64,000 bases of DNA from Pigmentiphaga kullae (GCF_004216695.1 NZ_SGXC01000003.1:806001-870000), one strand, 5' to 3'. Positions 27,071 through 35,294 are shown, numbered from the stretch's first letter. A program made the numbers and translations. Notes: generated by a model from the sequence alone, not told the origin.

Positions 27071-27270
27071 GTAGTGAAGCGGGGCGTTGAATACCAAACA
27101 AGAAGAAGGGGCGCCGGAGCGTCCCATTTCCCAGGGCTTGTATTATTTGATGCAGAATGTCACAACGAAGGAAGGAATAGACGGGTTTTGCCCCGGTACT
27201 TCCCGGTCTGCTTCCTTCCCGCCGCGGCTACTATCCCAGGCTCCACAGAATCGCCCATGGGAAACCGCAT

Positions 27271-27624
27271 ATGGACCGCATCCAGGACGTGATCGCCGCT
27301 TCGGCCGGGCAGGCCGGCTCGACCGGCATGGCGCGCGCGGCGCAGATGCTGTCGCGGCCCGATGCCCTGATGGGTGGTGGCGCGGCCGCCGGCGCGGCCC
27401 CGGCCTCGTTCGCCAACGTGCTGGTCGATGCGATCCAGGGCGTGCAGCGTGCCCAGTCCGAGGCCAGCGCCGTCCAGAAGGCCTACCAGCAGGGCGATCC
27501 CGAAGTCGGCCTGGAAACCACGATGATCGCCATGAACAAGGCCAGCCTGTCGTTCCAGATGCTGGCGCAGGCGCGCAATCGCGTGATCGCGGCCTACAAC
27601 GAAGTCATGAACATGCAGGTCTGA
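27271..27624 (+). CDS. fliE: Flagellar hook-basal body complex protein FliE
   Basis: A 117-residue rod protein that links the MS ring to the rod and opens the export channel. It has an Ala-rich N-terminus, FANVLVDAIQGVQRAQSEAS, and the diagnostic MIAMNKASLSFQMLAQARNRV close to the C-terminus. It is transcribed alone on plus, divergent from fliF, with a roughly 200-base shared upstream region (27071-27270). That region has an AT-rich patch around 27139-27147 but no sigma-28 motif, consistent with FlhDC-type control. Confidence 0.95.
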   Translation: MDRIQDVIAASAGQAGSTGMARAAQMLSRPDALMGGGAAAGAAPASFANVLVDAIQGVQRAQSEASAVQKAYQQGDPEVGLETTMIAMNKASLSFQMLAQARNRVIAAYNEVMNMQV

Positions 27625-27638
27625 GCGGGAACCGGCCC

Positions 27639-27971
27639 CTAGCGTCCGTCAGGATCGGCGCCCGCGGCGGCGCCGGCTTCCTCGTCCTGCCTGTACACCC
27701 ACGCCAGCACCTCCGCCACCGCCACGTACAGCGAGGGCGGGATGCGGGCGTCCACGTCCACCTTCATCAGCAGATCGATCAGTTCGCGCGAACTGTGCAC
27801 GAACACGCCGGCTTCCTTGGCGCGGCGCAGGATTTCCTCGGCGATCGCGCCGCTGCCCTTGGCCACCACGATGGGAGTCTTGCGTTCCTTTTCGTAGCGC
27901 AGCGCCACCGCCTGGATGCGCTTGGGATCGAGCGGGTCGTCGGCGGCCGGATCGGCGGGGACCTGGGTCAT
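27639..27971 (-). CDS. Stand-alone FlhB C-terminal domain protein (EscU/YscU/HrcU-like)
   Basis: A 110-residue cytoplasmic protein that aligns with the FlhB region after its autocleavage site. Here RIQAVALRYEKERKTPIVVA corresponds to YAVALKYDDKRMGAPRVVA of the full FlhB, and IPPSLYVAVAEVLAWVYRQ corresponds to VPVALYRAVAQVLAHVYQL. The NPTH motif itself is missing, as are all membrane segments. It resembles the short FlhB homologues seen in some flagellar systems and might bind FliK or export substrates. It overlaps a second FliK-like gene by four bases. Confidence 0.82.
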   Translation of the reverse strand: MTQVPADPAADDPLDPKRIQAVALRYEKERKTPIVVAKGSGAIAEEILRRAKEAGVFVHSSRELIDLLMKVDVDARIPPSLYVAVAEVLAWVYRQDEEAGAAAGADPDGR

Positions 27972-29245
27972 GTGCGGGCCGGCGAGCGGGACGCCGTGGC
28001 GATCTTGAGGTCGGACATGCGCAGGCCCTGGCCATCGAGCGCCTGTTGCAGGTCCAGGCCGCCGGCGGTCAGGCGGGCTTGCAGGTCGCGCAGGCGCTGG
28101 CCGCGCAGTGTCCGGGTGTCGGGCTGGATGGCGATGCGGGTGTCGGTGCCGTCCAGCGCGACGTCCACCTGCATGGTGCCCAGGTGGCGTGTCTGGATCG
28201 AGATGCGGACGCGCCAGGTTCGCGGCAGTTCGGCGTCGGCACCCTTGCCTTCGTCAGGCTGGATTTCCAGGGTGAAGGGCTGTTCCGCCCAGGCGCCCTG
28301 CAGGAACAGGCGGCCGCTGGCCAGCGCGGCGATCTGGTCGTGCACGACCTGCCGCACGTCGGGCGGGATGGCGGCCAGGGCCGCCTGCAGGCCCTTGGCC
28401 GCGTTTTGTTCGGGCGTGGCGGGGTCGGCCGAGGGTGCCGGGGAGCCGGTCGGGGGAGCCTGGTCGCGCGCCTGGGGCGCGGGCGAGAGCGCTGCCTGCG
28501 GTTCGGCGCGCAGCGCCTCGATGGGCAGGCGCCCCTCGCGCCACTCCTGCAGGTGGGCTTCGTAGAACAGGCCGGATTGCTGTACTGCCTGCCGGATCTG
28601 GCGCGCGGCTTCGTCCGGCGGCGTGCCGGCCGGAATGCGCAGGGCGTCCAGGGGCACGCTGCGCTGCGTGCCGCCCGTCTCGTCGACCAGCGCGAGCAGC
28701 AGGCGGGCCGAGCCGCTCAGCATCACCTTGGTGTCGCCGGTCTCGAGCTTGAGCTCGGCCAGCGATGGCATGGGAACCGGCGAGACGCCGCGCACGGCGC
28801 GCGTGGCCTGGTCCGGGGAGACCGATTCGGTATCGGCGGTGGCGAGCGCAAGAGGCCCTTGTCCGCGGCCGCCGCCTTCGCCCGGCGAGCGCGGGCCGCC
28901 GATGCGGCCGCCGTCCTGGCCGTGCAGGAAGGTGCGGTCGTCCAGCAGCCGCAGCACCACGGTTACGCCCGGGCTCAGTGCCTGGCGGGTATTGATCAGG
29001 TAGGGCTTGCCGGCGATGTTGACCAGTGCTTCGGTGTCGCTGTTGGCCTGGAGTACGGTCGCCCGCACCAGCCCGTGCGGCAGTCCCGTCGCGCCGGGCG
29101 GGCGCGCGCCGCCCGCGGCGTTGCCGCCGGACACGTTCAAGAGCCGCGCCAGCACCGCCTCGCGGGCATCCTCGCGATAGCGCTCCCAGCTTTGGGTGGG
29201 GGAGACGCCGCTGACCGGCTGCGTCTGGCGGGTATCCGCTACCAA
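27968..29245 (-). CDS. FliK-like protein (second flagellar hook-length control-type protein)
   Basis: A 425-residue protein rich in Ala, Pro, Gln and Arg. The last ~100 residues resemble a FliK-type C-terminal domain: TWRVRISIQTRHLGTMQVDV, then DLQARLTAGGLDLQQA. The central part is variable, and the first 100 residues include LVRATVLQANSDTEALVNIA, typical of proteins annotated as FliK next to short FlhB genes. It is not the canonical fliK, which is at 20409-21569. Coupling to the short FlhB gene suggests the two products act together. Function is inferred. Confidence 0.65.
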   Translation of the reverse strand: MVADTRQTQPVSGVSPTQSWERYREDAREAVLARLLNVSGGNAAGGARPPGATGLPHGLVRATVLQANSDTEALVNIAGKPYLINTRQALSPGVTVVLRLLDDRTFLHGQDGGRIGGPRSPGEGGGRGQGPLALATADTESVSPDQATRAVRGVSPVPMPSLAELKLETGDTKVMLSGSARLLLALVDETGGTQRSVPLDALRIPAGTPPDEAARQIRQAVQQSGLFYEAHLQEWREGRLPIEALRAEPQAALSPAPQARDQAPPTGSPAPSADPATPEQNAAKGLQAALAAIPPDVRQVVHDQIAALASGRLFLQGAWAEQPFTLEIQPDEGKGADAELPRTWRVRISIQTRHLGTMQVDVALDGTDTRIAIQPDTRTLRGQRLRDLQARLTAGGLDLQQALDGQGLRMSDLKIATASRSPART

Positions 29246-29257
29246 GCGCCAGCCCCT

Positions 29258-29602
29258 TCAGCGGTACATCTGCGCGCCGAAGGCGTGACGCCGGGGCCGC
29301 AGTATCTGTTCCAGCTCCCGCATCCACGGTTCGGCAATGTTGCGCGTGGCGGCGTCGTTGGCAAGGATTTCGCGTATCAGTTGCATGCAGGTTTCGCGCT
29401 CGGCAGGCGGGCAGGTCTCGATGGGGCGGCGGCGCAATTGTCCCACGAGCTCGGCGCAGGCCGATTCGCTGGCCGTGACGGCATCCCAGTCGCCCCGTTG
29501 CGCCGCGGCCAGCATCGTGCGGCTGATCTCGGCCAACTGTCCATAGAGCGCGGGCAACAGCGCCGGGTCGGGCGCCATGCCGGTATCCTCGCCCGCCATC
29601 AT
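29258..29602 (-). CDS. fliT: Flagellar protein FliT (FliD export chaperone)
   Basis: A 114-residue helical protein (LYGQLAEISRTMLAAAQRGD; QLIREILANDAATRNIAEPW) of the FliT type. In enteric bacteria FliT escorts the cap protein FliD and also inhibits FlhDC. Here it directly follows fliS with a one-base overlap and is part of flaG-fliD-fliS-fliT. The family is weakly conserved, so context carries much of the weight. Confidence 0.78.
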   Translation of the reverse strand: MMAGEDTGMAPDPALLPALYGQLAEISRTMLAAAQRGDWDAVTASESACAELVGQLRRRPIETCPPAERETCMQLIREILANDAATRNIAEPWMRELEQILRPRRHAFGAQMYR

Positions 29603-30009
29603 CAGGCGGCAACCTGGCTGTCGGCCTGGATCGACGCCCAGGCTTCGCGCAGCCCATCGAGCAGGCGAACGCTTTCCATGATGGGGGCGGGATCGTTGTC
29701 GATGCCGGCCTGCATCGTGCGCCGCAGCATGTAGTCGTACAAGGCGTTCAGCTGATTGGCCAGGTCGCCGCCAGCCTTGTGGTCCAGGCTGGCGCGCAGT
29801 CCTTCATCGAGGATGCGCGTGGCGCGGCTGAGCGCCCGGGTCTTGCCCAGGGGGTCGTTGGCTTCGATGCAGCCGATGGCTTTGCGCAGCGATTCCAGCG
29901 CGCCGTCGTACAGCATCAGGATCAGCGCATGCGGACTGGAGCTGGACACCCCGGTCTCCACCCCGACGCTGACATAGGCCCTGGCCCCGAAATTTCCGAA
30001 TCCCGACAC
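29602..30009 (-). CDS. fliS: Flagellar export chaperone FliS
   Basis: A 135-residue helical-bundle chaperone that holds flagellin unfolded for export. Diagnostic features are ARAYVSVGVETGVSSSSPHA and LILMLYDGALESLRKAI near the N-terminus, and LNALYDYMLRRTMQAGIDND. It lies between fliD (132 bases upstream) and fliT. Confidence 0.94.
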   Translation of the reverse strand: MSGFGNFGARAYVSVGVETGVSSSSPHALILMLYDGALESLRKAIGCIEANDPLGKTRALSRATRILDEGLRASLDHKAGGDLANQLNALYDYMLRRTMQAGIDNDPAPIMESVRLLDGLREAWASIQADSQVAA

Positions 30010-30142
30010 GTGCGACTCCTGAACGCGTAGCGGCTTGCCGCGTGCACGGCAGCCCTGACGGATTTAACGGCCTGGCGCGATGGACCTAAAGCGGGAATTG
30101 GCGCGGCAAAACCGCGGAGTTCCCCCTTGCGCGCCGGTCGCG

Positions 30143-31603
30143 TTACTTGTTGAGGTTCTTCAGCGCCTCGATCTGCTGGGTCAGGAAGCTGCCGGTGTTG
30201 TTGAGCTGGGTCAGCATCGAATCGAGCGCCGTGAACTGCCGGCGATAGCGCGCCTCGATCTCTTCCAGGCGATTGCTCATCTGGGTCTGCTGGGTCTCCA
30301 GCGTCTTGATCGTGCTCTTGAGGCCGTCGGTGCGGCTGTCGATCACGCCCTTGCTGTCGGTATAGGGCGATAGTTGGGCGGTGAAGCGCTCGACCAGGCT
30401 TTGCGAGCCTTCGCCGAAAGGCTGGGGCGTGAACAGCCTGGATACGGCGCCCGGATCGGCGGCCATGGCCTTGTTGAACTTGTCGGTGTCCAGCGTCAGT
30501 GCGCCGTCCTGGTCGAAGCCCACGCCCAGGGAGGCCAGCGTCGTATAAGGGCCGGTGGCGCCCTGCATGGGCGAGAAGACCTCATTGCGCATGCGCGCGG
30601 TCAGGTCGCGCACCAGGCCATCGCCCGCCAGCGGCCCGGTGGCGCCGGCCTTGCCCCGGGTGTCGCTGGGCGCGTTGGCCGACAGCGCCGAGGCCACGTT
30701 CAGGAAGGCGTTGTACGCGGTGACCAGCGATTGCAGTGCCGCCGCGCCGCCGCTGGGCGACGGGTTGGTGGCGATGGTCGTGGTGCCGGATTTCTGCAGC
30801 GTGATCGTGACGCCGTCGAGCACCGAGGTAACGGTATTGGTGGCGCTGGTGACTTCCATGCCGTCCAGTTTGAACTGCGCGTCGGCGCCGGCCTGCAGCC
30901 GGCTCATGCCGGTGGGCGAACCGCCGCTGGAATAGGACGGAGCGGTGGCCGGGTCATAGTCGAAGAAGTCCAGCGAGCGGGTGCCGCCGGTACCCGAATC
31001 CGCGCTGGTGACCTGAAAGGCGTTGGCCGCGCCGGTGGTGGTGGACGTGAGCACCAGCCGCGACCCCGTGCCGTCGGTGACCAGCGAGGCCGTGACGCCC
31101 ATTTCCGCCTTGTTGATGGCGTCCCGCAGCCCGGACATCGTGTTGTTGCTGGCGTCGATGACGACGGACTTGGCTTCGGCCTCGCCGGCAACGAAGCTGC
31201 CGTTCTCGACCTTGCCCAGCGTGAAGGTCAGGGTGCCGGTGTTCAATTGCGCATCGCTGGCCAGCGCGCCGCTGACGGCTTTCTCGGCCTGGGCCAGCGA
31301 GGTGACGTCGAGCTTGTGGCTGATCTTGCCGGCCTTGTTGTCGGCCGTGATGAAGGCGACCGACGAGTCCGACGAGCTGCCGACCAGGCCGGTGAATTTT
31401 TCCGGCGTCAGGCCCGCGGCGGCCGTCAGCAGCGAAGACAGCGAGCTCTTGAGCTGGCCCAGGGCCGAGATCTTGGTCTGGGCCGAGGTGGCCTGGGCCT
31501 GCAGCTTGGTGAGCGGCACCTTCTCGGCCGCCATCAGGTTGGTCAGCAGGGTGGACAGTTCGAGGCCGGAGCCCACGCCAAGGGCGGATCCTACGCTAGC
31601 CAT
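30143..31603 (-). CDS. fliD: Flagellar filament-capping protein FliD (HAP2)
   Basis: A 486-residue cap protein under which flagellin polymerises. It starts SVGSALGVGSGLELSTLLTN, a classic FliD N-terminus. The terminal ~90 residues on each side are helical and hydrophobic-heptad rich (ARYRRQFTALDSMLTQLNNT; SFLTQQIEALKNLNK). The centre is Thr/Gly/Ser-rich and variable. It follows flaG after 33 bases and probably shares its sigma-28 promoter. Confidence 0.95.
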   Translation of the reverse strand: MASVGSALGVGSGLELSTLLTNLMAAEKVPLTKLQAQATSAQTKISALGQLKSSLSSLLTAAAGLTPEKFTGLVGSSSDSSVAFITADNKAGKISHKLDVTSLAQAEKAVSGALASDAQLNTGTLTFTLGKVENGSFVAGEAEAKSVVIDASNNTMSGLRDAINKAEMGVTASLVTDGTGSRLVLTSTTTGAANAFQVTSADSGTGGTRSLDFFDYDPATAPSYSSGGSPTGMSRLQAGADAQFKLDGMEVTSATNTVTSVLDGVTITLQKSGTTTIATNPSPSGGAAALQSLVTAYNAFLNVASALSANAPSDTRGKAGATGPLAGDGLVRDLTARMRNEVFSPMQGATGPYTTLASLGVGFDQDGALTLDTDKFNKAMAADPGAVSRLFTPQPFGEGSQSLVERFTAQLSPYTDSKGVIDSRTDGLKSTIKTLETQQTQMSNRLEEIEARYRRQFTALDSMLTQLNNTGSFLTQQIEALKNLNK

Positions 31604-31636
31604 GGAGTATTCCTGGTATCGGGTTGGCGGGCGGGT

Positions 31637-31999
31637 TCAGGCCTTGCGGCTGAACAGGGCGCCCTTGATCTGGTCCAGCGAGCGGCTGAGCGCCAGCGCT
31701 TCCTCGGACGGGATCTGCCGGATCACGTCCTGGGTGTCGCCGTCGACCACCTTGACCACGACCTTGCCGCTGTCGTCATCGATGCTGAACGTCAGGTTGT
31801 GGGCCGCCAGCGGGACGAAGCGGTTGAATGCGTCGACCGCGGCCCGCAGCTCCCCGACGTCAGGCACCTGGGCCGTCGCCGGCAACGACGGATCGAGCAG
31901 GTTGGTCGAGCCAGCGGGCGCGATGGGCCGGGCGGCCGACGCGGCGGCGGCCGGCAGGCTGCGCAGGTCGGCGGCGGTGTCGATGGCGTTGATGCTCAT
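31637..31999 (-). CDS. flaG: Flagellar protein FlaG
   Basis: A 120-residue protein with an Ala-rich N-terminus and the FlaG domain at residues ~50-118: VDAFNRFVPLAAHNLTFSID, then VVKVVDGDTQDVIRQIPSEE. FlaG homologues influence filament length. The ATG at 31999 opens MSINAIDTAAD; a longer upstream frame crosses the sigma-28 motif and was rejected. It heads the flaG-fliD-fliS-fliT set. Confidence 0.9.
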   Translation of the reverse strand: MSINAIDTAADLRSLPAAAASAARPIAPAGSTNLLDPSLPATAQVPDVGELRAAVDAFNRFVPLAAHNLTFSIDDDSGKVVVKVVDGDTQDVIRQIPSEEALALSRSLDQIKGALFSRKA

Positions 32000-32037
32000 G
32001 AAGGTTCCGTGGCGGTAGGGGTGGGGCAATACGTGGA

Positions 32038-32064
32038 TTAACGGGCCAGGGAGGGGAAACTTGA
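32038..32064 (-). promoter_or_regulatory. Sigma-28 (FliA) promoter for flaG-fliD-fliS-fliT
   Basis: On the minus strand TCAAGTTT and CCCGTTAA are separated by 11 bases, against the consensus TAAAGTTT-N11-GCCGATAA (7/8 and 6/8 matches). The motif ends 38 bases before the flaG ATG. Confidence 0.78.
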
Positions 32065-32072
32065 GCAGGAAG

Positions 32073-32141
32073 GCCTGGCAAAAAATGCCCCCACGCTTGC
32101 CGCTACGCGGCGGCGCTGCCCCCAAGGGGGTGCTTTTTTGC
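32073..32141. repeat. Nested inverted-repeat array downstream of fliC
   Basis: An outer inverted repeat pairs GGCAAAAAATGCCCCC at its left with GGGGGTGCTTTTTTGCC at its right. Inside it are a smaller stem around CGCTTGCCGCTACGCGGCGG and CCCCC-AA-GGGGG at 32119-32130 followed by TTTTTT, which could also terminate transcription on the plus strand. It separates flaG from fliC next to the fliC terminator. Confidence 0.6.
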
Positions 32142-32160
32142 CTTGGGGCGGCCCGGCGGC

Positions 32161-32199
32161 AAAAAAAGTCCCCACCCCGGCGCAAGGCGGGGTGGGGAC
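32161..32199 (-). terminator. Rho-independent terminator of fliC
   Basis: On the minus strand a perfect 12-bp stem GTCCCCACCCCG / CGGGGTGGGGAC with an 8-base loop is followed by seven T residues. It lies 38 bases after the fliC stop codon. Confidence 0.92.
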
Positions 32200-32237
32200 G
32201 ATGCGCCGGAGGGGATCCGGCGGAAATGCCGCAATGC

Positions 32238-33653
32238 TTAGCCGCGGAGCAGCGTCAGCACGTTGTTGGGCAGCGAGTTGGCTTGCGCCAGCATCGCGGT
32301 GCCGGCCTGCTGCAGGATCTGGCCGCGGGTGAGCGCGGCGGTTTCCGAGGCGAAGTCGGCGTCCTGGATGCGGCTGCGCGACGAGGACAGGTTCTCCGAG
32401 GTGGTTTCCAGGCTGGAGACGACCGAGGTGAAGCGGTTCTGGATCGCACCCAGCGAGGCGCGCGCGTCGCTGACGGTGGACAGGGCGGCGTCCAGGGCGG
32501 ACAGGGCGTTGGAGGCGCCGGCGACGGTCGAGATGTCGATGGCGTTCAGCGCGGTGCCCGTCTGGGTGATGGTGCCGGTCAGGGCGAAGGCGCCGGTGCT
32601 GCTGATCGAGCCGGTCACGCCCGTGGGGGCCTTGTACGAGACGTTCAGCGAAGCGCCCGTGGTGCCGGCGGCGTCCAGGCCGAAGTCGGCCAGCGTGGAG
32701 CCGACGGCGGTGCCCAGCGTCAGGGCGCCGATCGTGATGTTGCGGCCGTCGGCGGCTTCGAGCTTCAGGCCCGAGCCGGTGTCGACGGCGCGCACGCCGG
32801 TGGTGGCCGATTGCGCGTTGATCGCGGTCAGGGCGTTTTCGCGGTTGGTCGCGGCGTTGGTGGTGGCGGTCAGGTTGATCGTCAGGCCGTTCAGCGTGAA
32901 GCTGGCGGTGCCGGCGGTCGTGGTCGTGACGGTCGACGTGCCGACGGCTTCCGTGGCGTTCGCGGTGACGTTCAGGCCGGCGATGCCCTGGGTGTTCAGC
33001 GCGTTGGCGATGGCCTTGGCGTCGTTGGCGATGCTGCCCAGGTCGAACGTGCCGGCCGAGCCGAAGGTGACGGTCTGCGCCGCGGCGGTGTCGCTGGCGG
33101 TGCCGATCGACAGGTCGGTCGCGTTGAAGCCGTTGTACTGGCCCAGCGTCGAGGCCCTGGCGTCGGCGATGTTGCTGATGGTGATGGTCTGGCCGGCATT
33201 GGCGCCGACCTGGAACTTCTGGGCGGCGAACGAGCCGTCCAGCAGCTTGGTGCCGTTGAAGTCGGTGTCGCGGGCGACGCGGTCGATTTCGGCGGTCAGC
33301 TCGGCCACTTCCTTCTGCAGCGAGGCGCGGTCATCGGCCGAGTTGGTCGAGTTGGACGACTGCACGGCCAGCGTGCGGATGCGCTGCAGGTTGGTGCCGA
33401 TCTGGCTCAGCGCGCCTTCGGCGGTCTGCGCCAGCGAGATGCCGTCGTTGGCGTTGCGCACGGCCTGGTTCAGGCCGTTGATCTGCGTGCTCATGCGCTC
33501 GGAAATGGCCAGGCCGGCGGCGTCGTCCTTGGCGCTGTTGATGCGCAGGCCGGTCGACAGGCGCTGCAGGGCGGTGTTGACGGCGCTCTGCGAGCTGTTC
33601 AGGTTGCGCTGCGCGTTCAGCGAAGCGATGTTGGTGTTGATGACTTGTGCCAT
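32238..33653 (-). CDS. fliC: Flagellin FliC
   Basis: A 471-residue filament protein. The N-terminal D0/D1 region is MAQVINTNIASLNAQRNLNS, then LSTGLRINSAKDDAAGLAIS. The C-terminal D1/D0 ends ARASLGAIQNRF through LPNNVLTLLRG. The central 200 residues are Thr/Ala/Gly-rich and form the exposed domain. The LQRIRTLAVQSSNSTNS stretch, part of the surface recognised by TLR5 in enteric flagellins, is retained. It is monocistronic, with a sigma-28 promoter upstream and a strong terminator. Confidence 0.97.
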   Translation of the reverse strand: MAQVINTNIASLNAQRNLNSSQSAVNTALQRLSTGLRINSAKDDAAGLAISERMSTQINGLNQAVRNANDGISLAQTAEGALSQIGTNLQRIRTLAVQSSNSTNSADDRASLQKEVAELTAEIDRVARDTDFNGTKLLDGSFAAQKFQVGANAGQTITISNIADARASTLGQYNGFNATDLSIGTASDTAAAQTVTFGSAGTFDLGSIANDAKAIANALNTQGIAGLNVTANATEAVGTSTVTTTTAGTASFTLNGLTINLTATTNAATNRENALTAINAQSATTGVRAVDTGSGLKLEAADGRNITIGALTLGTAVGSTLADFGLDAAGTTGASLNVSYKAPTGVTGSISSTGAFALTGTITQTGTALNAIDISTVAGASNALSALDAALSTVSDARASLGAIQNRFTSVVSSLETTSENLSSSRSRIQDADFASETAALTRGQILQQAGTAMLAQANSLPNNVLTLLRG

Positions 33654-33799
33654 GACTGATCTCCGTGAGGGTGAGTCATATGGTGTTTCAGGAGGGGCCC
33701 TGGGGGCCCGACGATGCATCCGCGGCTGGAGGTCCTTCCGCAATTGCGCCAGGGCCATCGCAGGCTGCATGCAGTGCCGGCGTGGCCGCGTTGAGGCAA

Positions 33800-33827
33800 T
33801 TAACGGGGCGGGGGTTTGAAAACTTTA
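33800..33827 (-). promoter_or_regulatory. Sigma-28 (FliA) promoter for fliC
   Basis: On the minus strand a perfect -35 element TAAAGTTT is followed after 12 bases by CCCGTTAA (6/8 to GCCGATAA). The spacer is one base longer than the usual 11. It lies about 147 bases before the fliC ATG, so the mRNA would have a long leader. Confidence 0.75.
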
Positions 33828-33862
33828 GGAAGGGAAGGCGGCGGGATGGAAAAAAATACCGC

Positions 33863-33889
33863 TAAAGTTTCGCCGCGTCGGTCCGATTC
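33863..33889 (+). promoter_or_regulatory. Second sigma-28-like motif, plus strand, facing the kinase gene 3' end
   Basis: TAAAGTTT-N11-TCCGATTC has a perfect -35 element and a 5/8 -10 element at the canonical spacing. It points right, away from fliC and into the antisense strand of the PAS kinase gene that ends at 33911. No plus-strand gene follows, so either it drives an antisense RNA or it is a non-functional match. Confidence 0.4.
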
Positions 33890-33910
33890 TGGGTGCCGCC
33901 GGGGCGGGCT

Positions 33911-35092
33911 TCAGGCCGGCGTTTCCAGCGTGAAGTAGAAGGTCGCGCCTTGTCCGGGCGCGCTTTCGGCCCAGATCTGTCCGCCGTGGCGATTGATGAT
34001 GCGGCGGACGGTGGCCAGGCCGATGCCCGTGCCGGGAAAGTCGCTGGCGCGATGGAAGCGCTGGAAGGCGCCGAACATGCGTTCGGCGTTCTGCGCATCG
34101 AAGCCGGCGCCGTTGTCGCGCACGAAATAGATGGTGCTGCTGCCGCGCAGCAGGCTGCCGAACCGGATGTGCGCCTCGGCGCGTCCGCCGGTGAATTTCC
34201 AGGCGTTGCCCAGCAGATTGTCCAGCACGATGCGCATCAGTCCGGCATCGCATTCGGCCAGGGCCGAGGCGGGAAGTTCTTCCTCGACCTGGCGGTCGGG
34301 CTGGCTGCGGCGCAGGTTGGCCAGGACCTCGCGCGCGAGGGCGGCCAGGTCCACCTTGGCCTTGAGCAGGCTGCTCTGGTTGATGCGGGCGAGCTGCAGC
34401 AGGTCGCCGATCAGGTCCTCCATGCGCTGCGCGTTGTCCACGATGTGCCGCAGGTGCTTGGAGTCGGCCTCGTCCGCCTGGCCGGCCAGCCCGCGTTCGA
34501 GCAGCCCGGCGAAGCCCGCGATCTGCCGCAGCGGCGCGCGCAGGTCGTGGGAGACGGAGTACGAGAAGGCTTCCAGTTCCTCGTTGATCACGCTCAGCAG
34601 GTGGGTGCGCTGGGCCACCCGCTTTTCGAGTTCGTTCTGGATGCGGCGCGCCGCCTCCTGCTGTTCCATGTGCTGCGTGATGTCCTGGGCGTAGCCGGAG
34701 ACGGCGACCGATTCGCCCTCGTCGTTGCACAGGCAGCTCATCTGGATCTCGAACCAGCGCGGCTCGCCGTTTACCGTCCAGATCTGCTCGAAGCGCTTGC
34801 GTGCGCGGGACTCGAGCAATTGCCGGTGGCGCAGCGCGTGGACGCGCGCGATCGAGGCGGGCATGAGTTCTTCCATTGCCTTGCCCAGGCAGTCCGCCGC
34901 CCGGGGGATGCCGAGCATGTCGGCGTAGGCCTGGGAGACGTACCGGTACCGGCCGTCCCGATCCACGACCCAGGTGGCGACGGGGAGCGATTCCAGCGCG
35001 GCCTCCAGCAGGGCATGGTCGTTTTCGGCCAGACTCGTTGCCTGATGGATTGGTGGAATCGCATTTCGCATTTGCGTGATTAAATGAAACAA
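33911..35092 (-). CDS. PAS-domain sensor histidine kinase, soluble
   Basis: A 393-residue cytoplasmic kinase without membrane segments. A PAS/PAC sensor covers about residues 27-145 (LPVATWVVDRDGRYRYVSQA; GYAQDITQ), then a coiled coil. The HisKA domain has His182 in FSYSVSHDLRAPLRQIAGF, a pattern common in phytochrome-like kinases. The ATPase domain has NLLGNAWKF, FVRDNGAGFD and GTGIGLATVRRIINRHGG. No response regulator is adjacent. It lies between fliC and the divergent flhDC operon, so a motility role is plausible. The start may be 35092 or the ATG at 35071. Confidence 0.85.
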   Translation of the reverse strand: MFHLITQMRNAIPPIHQATSLAENDHALLEAALESLPVATWVVDRDGRYRYVSQAYADMLGIPRAADCLGKAMEELMPASIARVHALRHRQLLESRARKRFEQIWTVNGEPRWFEIQMSCLCNDEGESVAVSGYAQDITQHMEQQEAARRIQNELEKRVAQRTHLLSVINEELEAFSYSVSHDLRAPLRQIAGFAGLLERGLAGQADEADSKHLRHIVDNAQRMEDLIGDLLQLARINQSSLLKAKVDLAALAREVLANLRRSQPDRQVEEELPASALAECDAGLMRIVLDNLLGNAWKFTGGRAEAHIRFGSLLRGSSTIYFVRDNGAGFDAQNAERMFGAFQRFHRASDFPGTGIGLATVRRIINRHGGQIWAESAPGQGATFYFTLETPA

Positions 35093-35106
35093 GTGATACA
35101 GAATTT

Positions 35107-35123
35107 GTAAGAAAAATTCTTAC
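35107..35123. promoter_or_regulatory. Inverted repeat in the flhDC upstream region
   Basis: GTAAGAA-AAA-TTCTTAC is a perfect 7-3-7 inverted repeat in the 202-base divergent region between the PAS kinase and flhD (35093-35294). The region is distinctly AT-rich compared with its surroundings. It may be a regulator site controlling the master operon; I cannot name the protein. Confidence 0.45.
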
Positions 35124-35294
35124 ACGCGGAGTTTACCTAAGCAGACGCGAAATCCAGCGGGCTTCCGATGCCATTTTGGTAACAAGTGTCCAATAATTTA
35201 CATATTGAATTGGTCCCTGCGCCAGAAAAAAAGACTGGCTCGGGGTGCGCTGTTTTTACATCCCGGCTGCGGGATTACCCTGAAAGGAATCGCG

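Noticed and set aside
27071..27270. Looked for sigma-54 and sigma-28 promoters in the fliF-fliE divergent region.
   Set aside because: No TGGCAC-N5-TTGC or TAAAGTTT-type pairs were found; control by FlhDC is likely but I could not place a binding site with confidence.
35107..35123. Interpretation of the flhD upstream inverted repeat as a BvgA site.
   Set aside because: The half-sites face the opposite way from the inverted heptamer arrangement I associate with BvgA, so I list it only as an unassigned inverted repeat.
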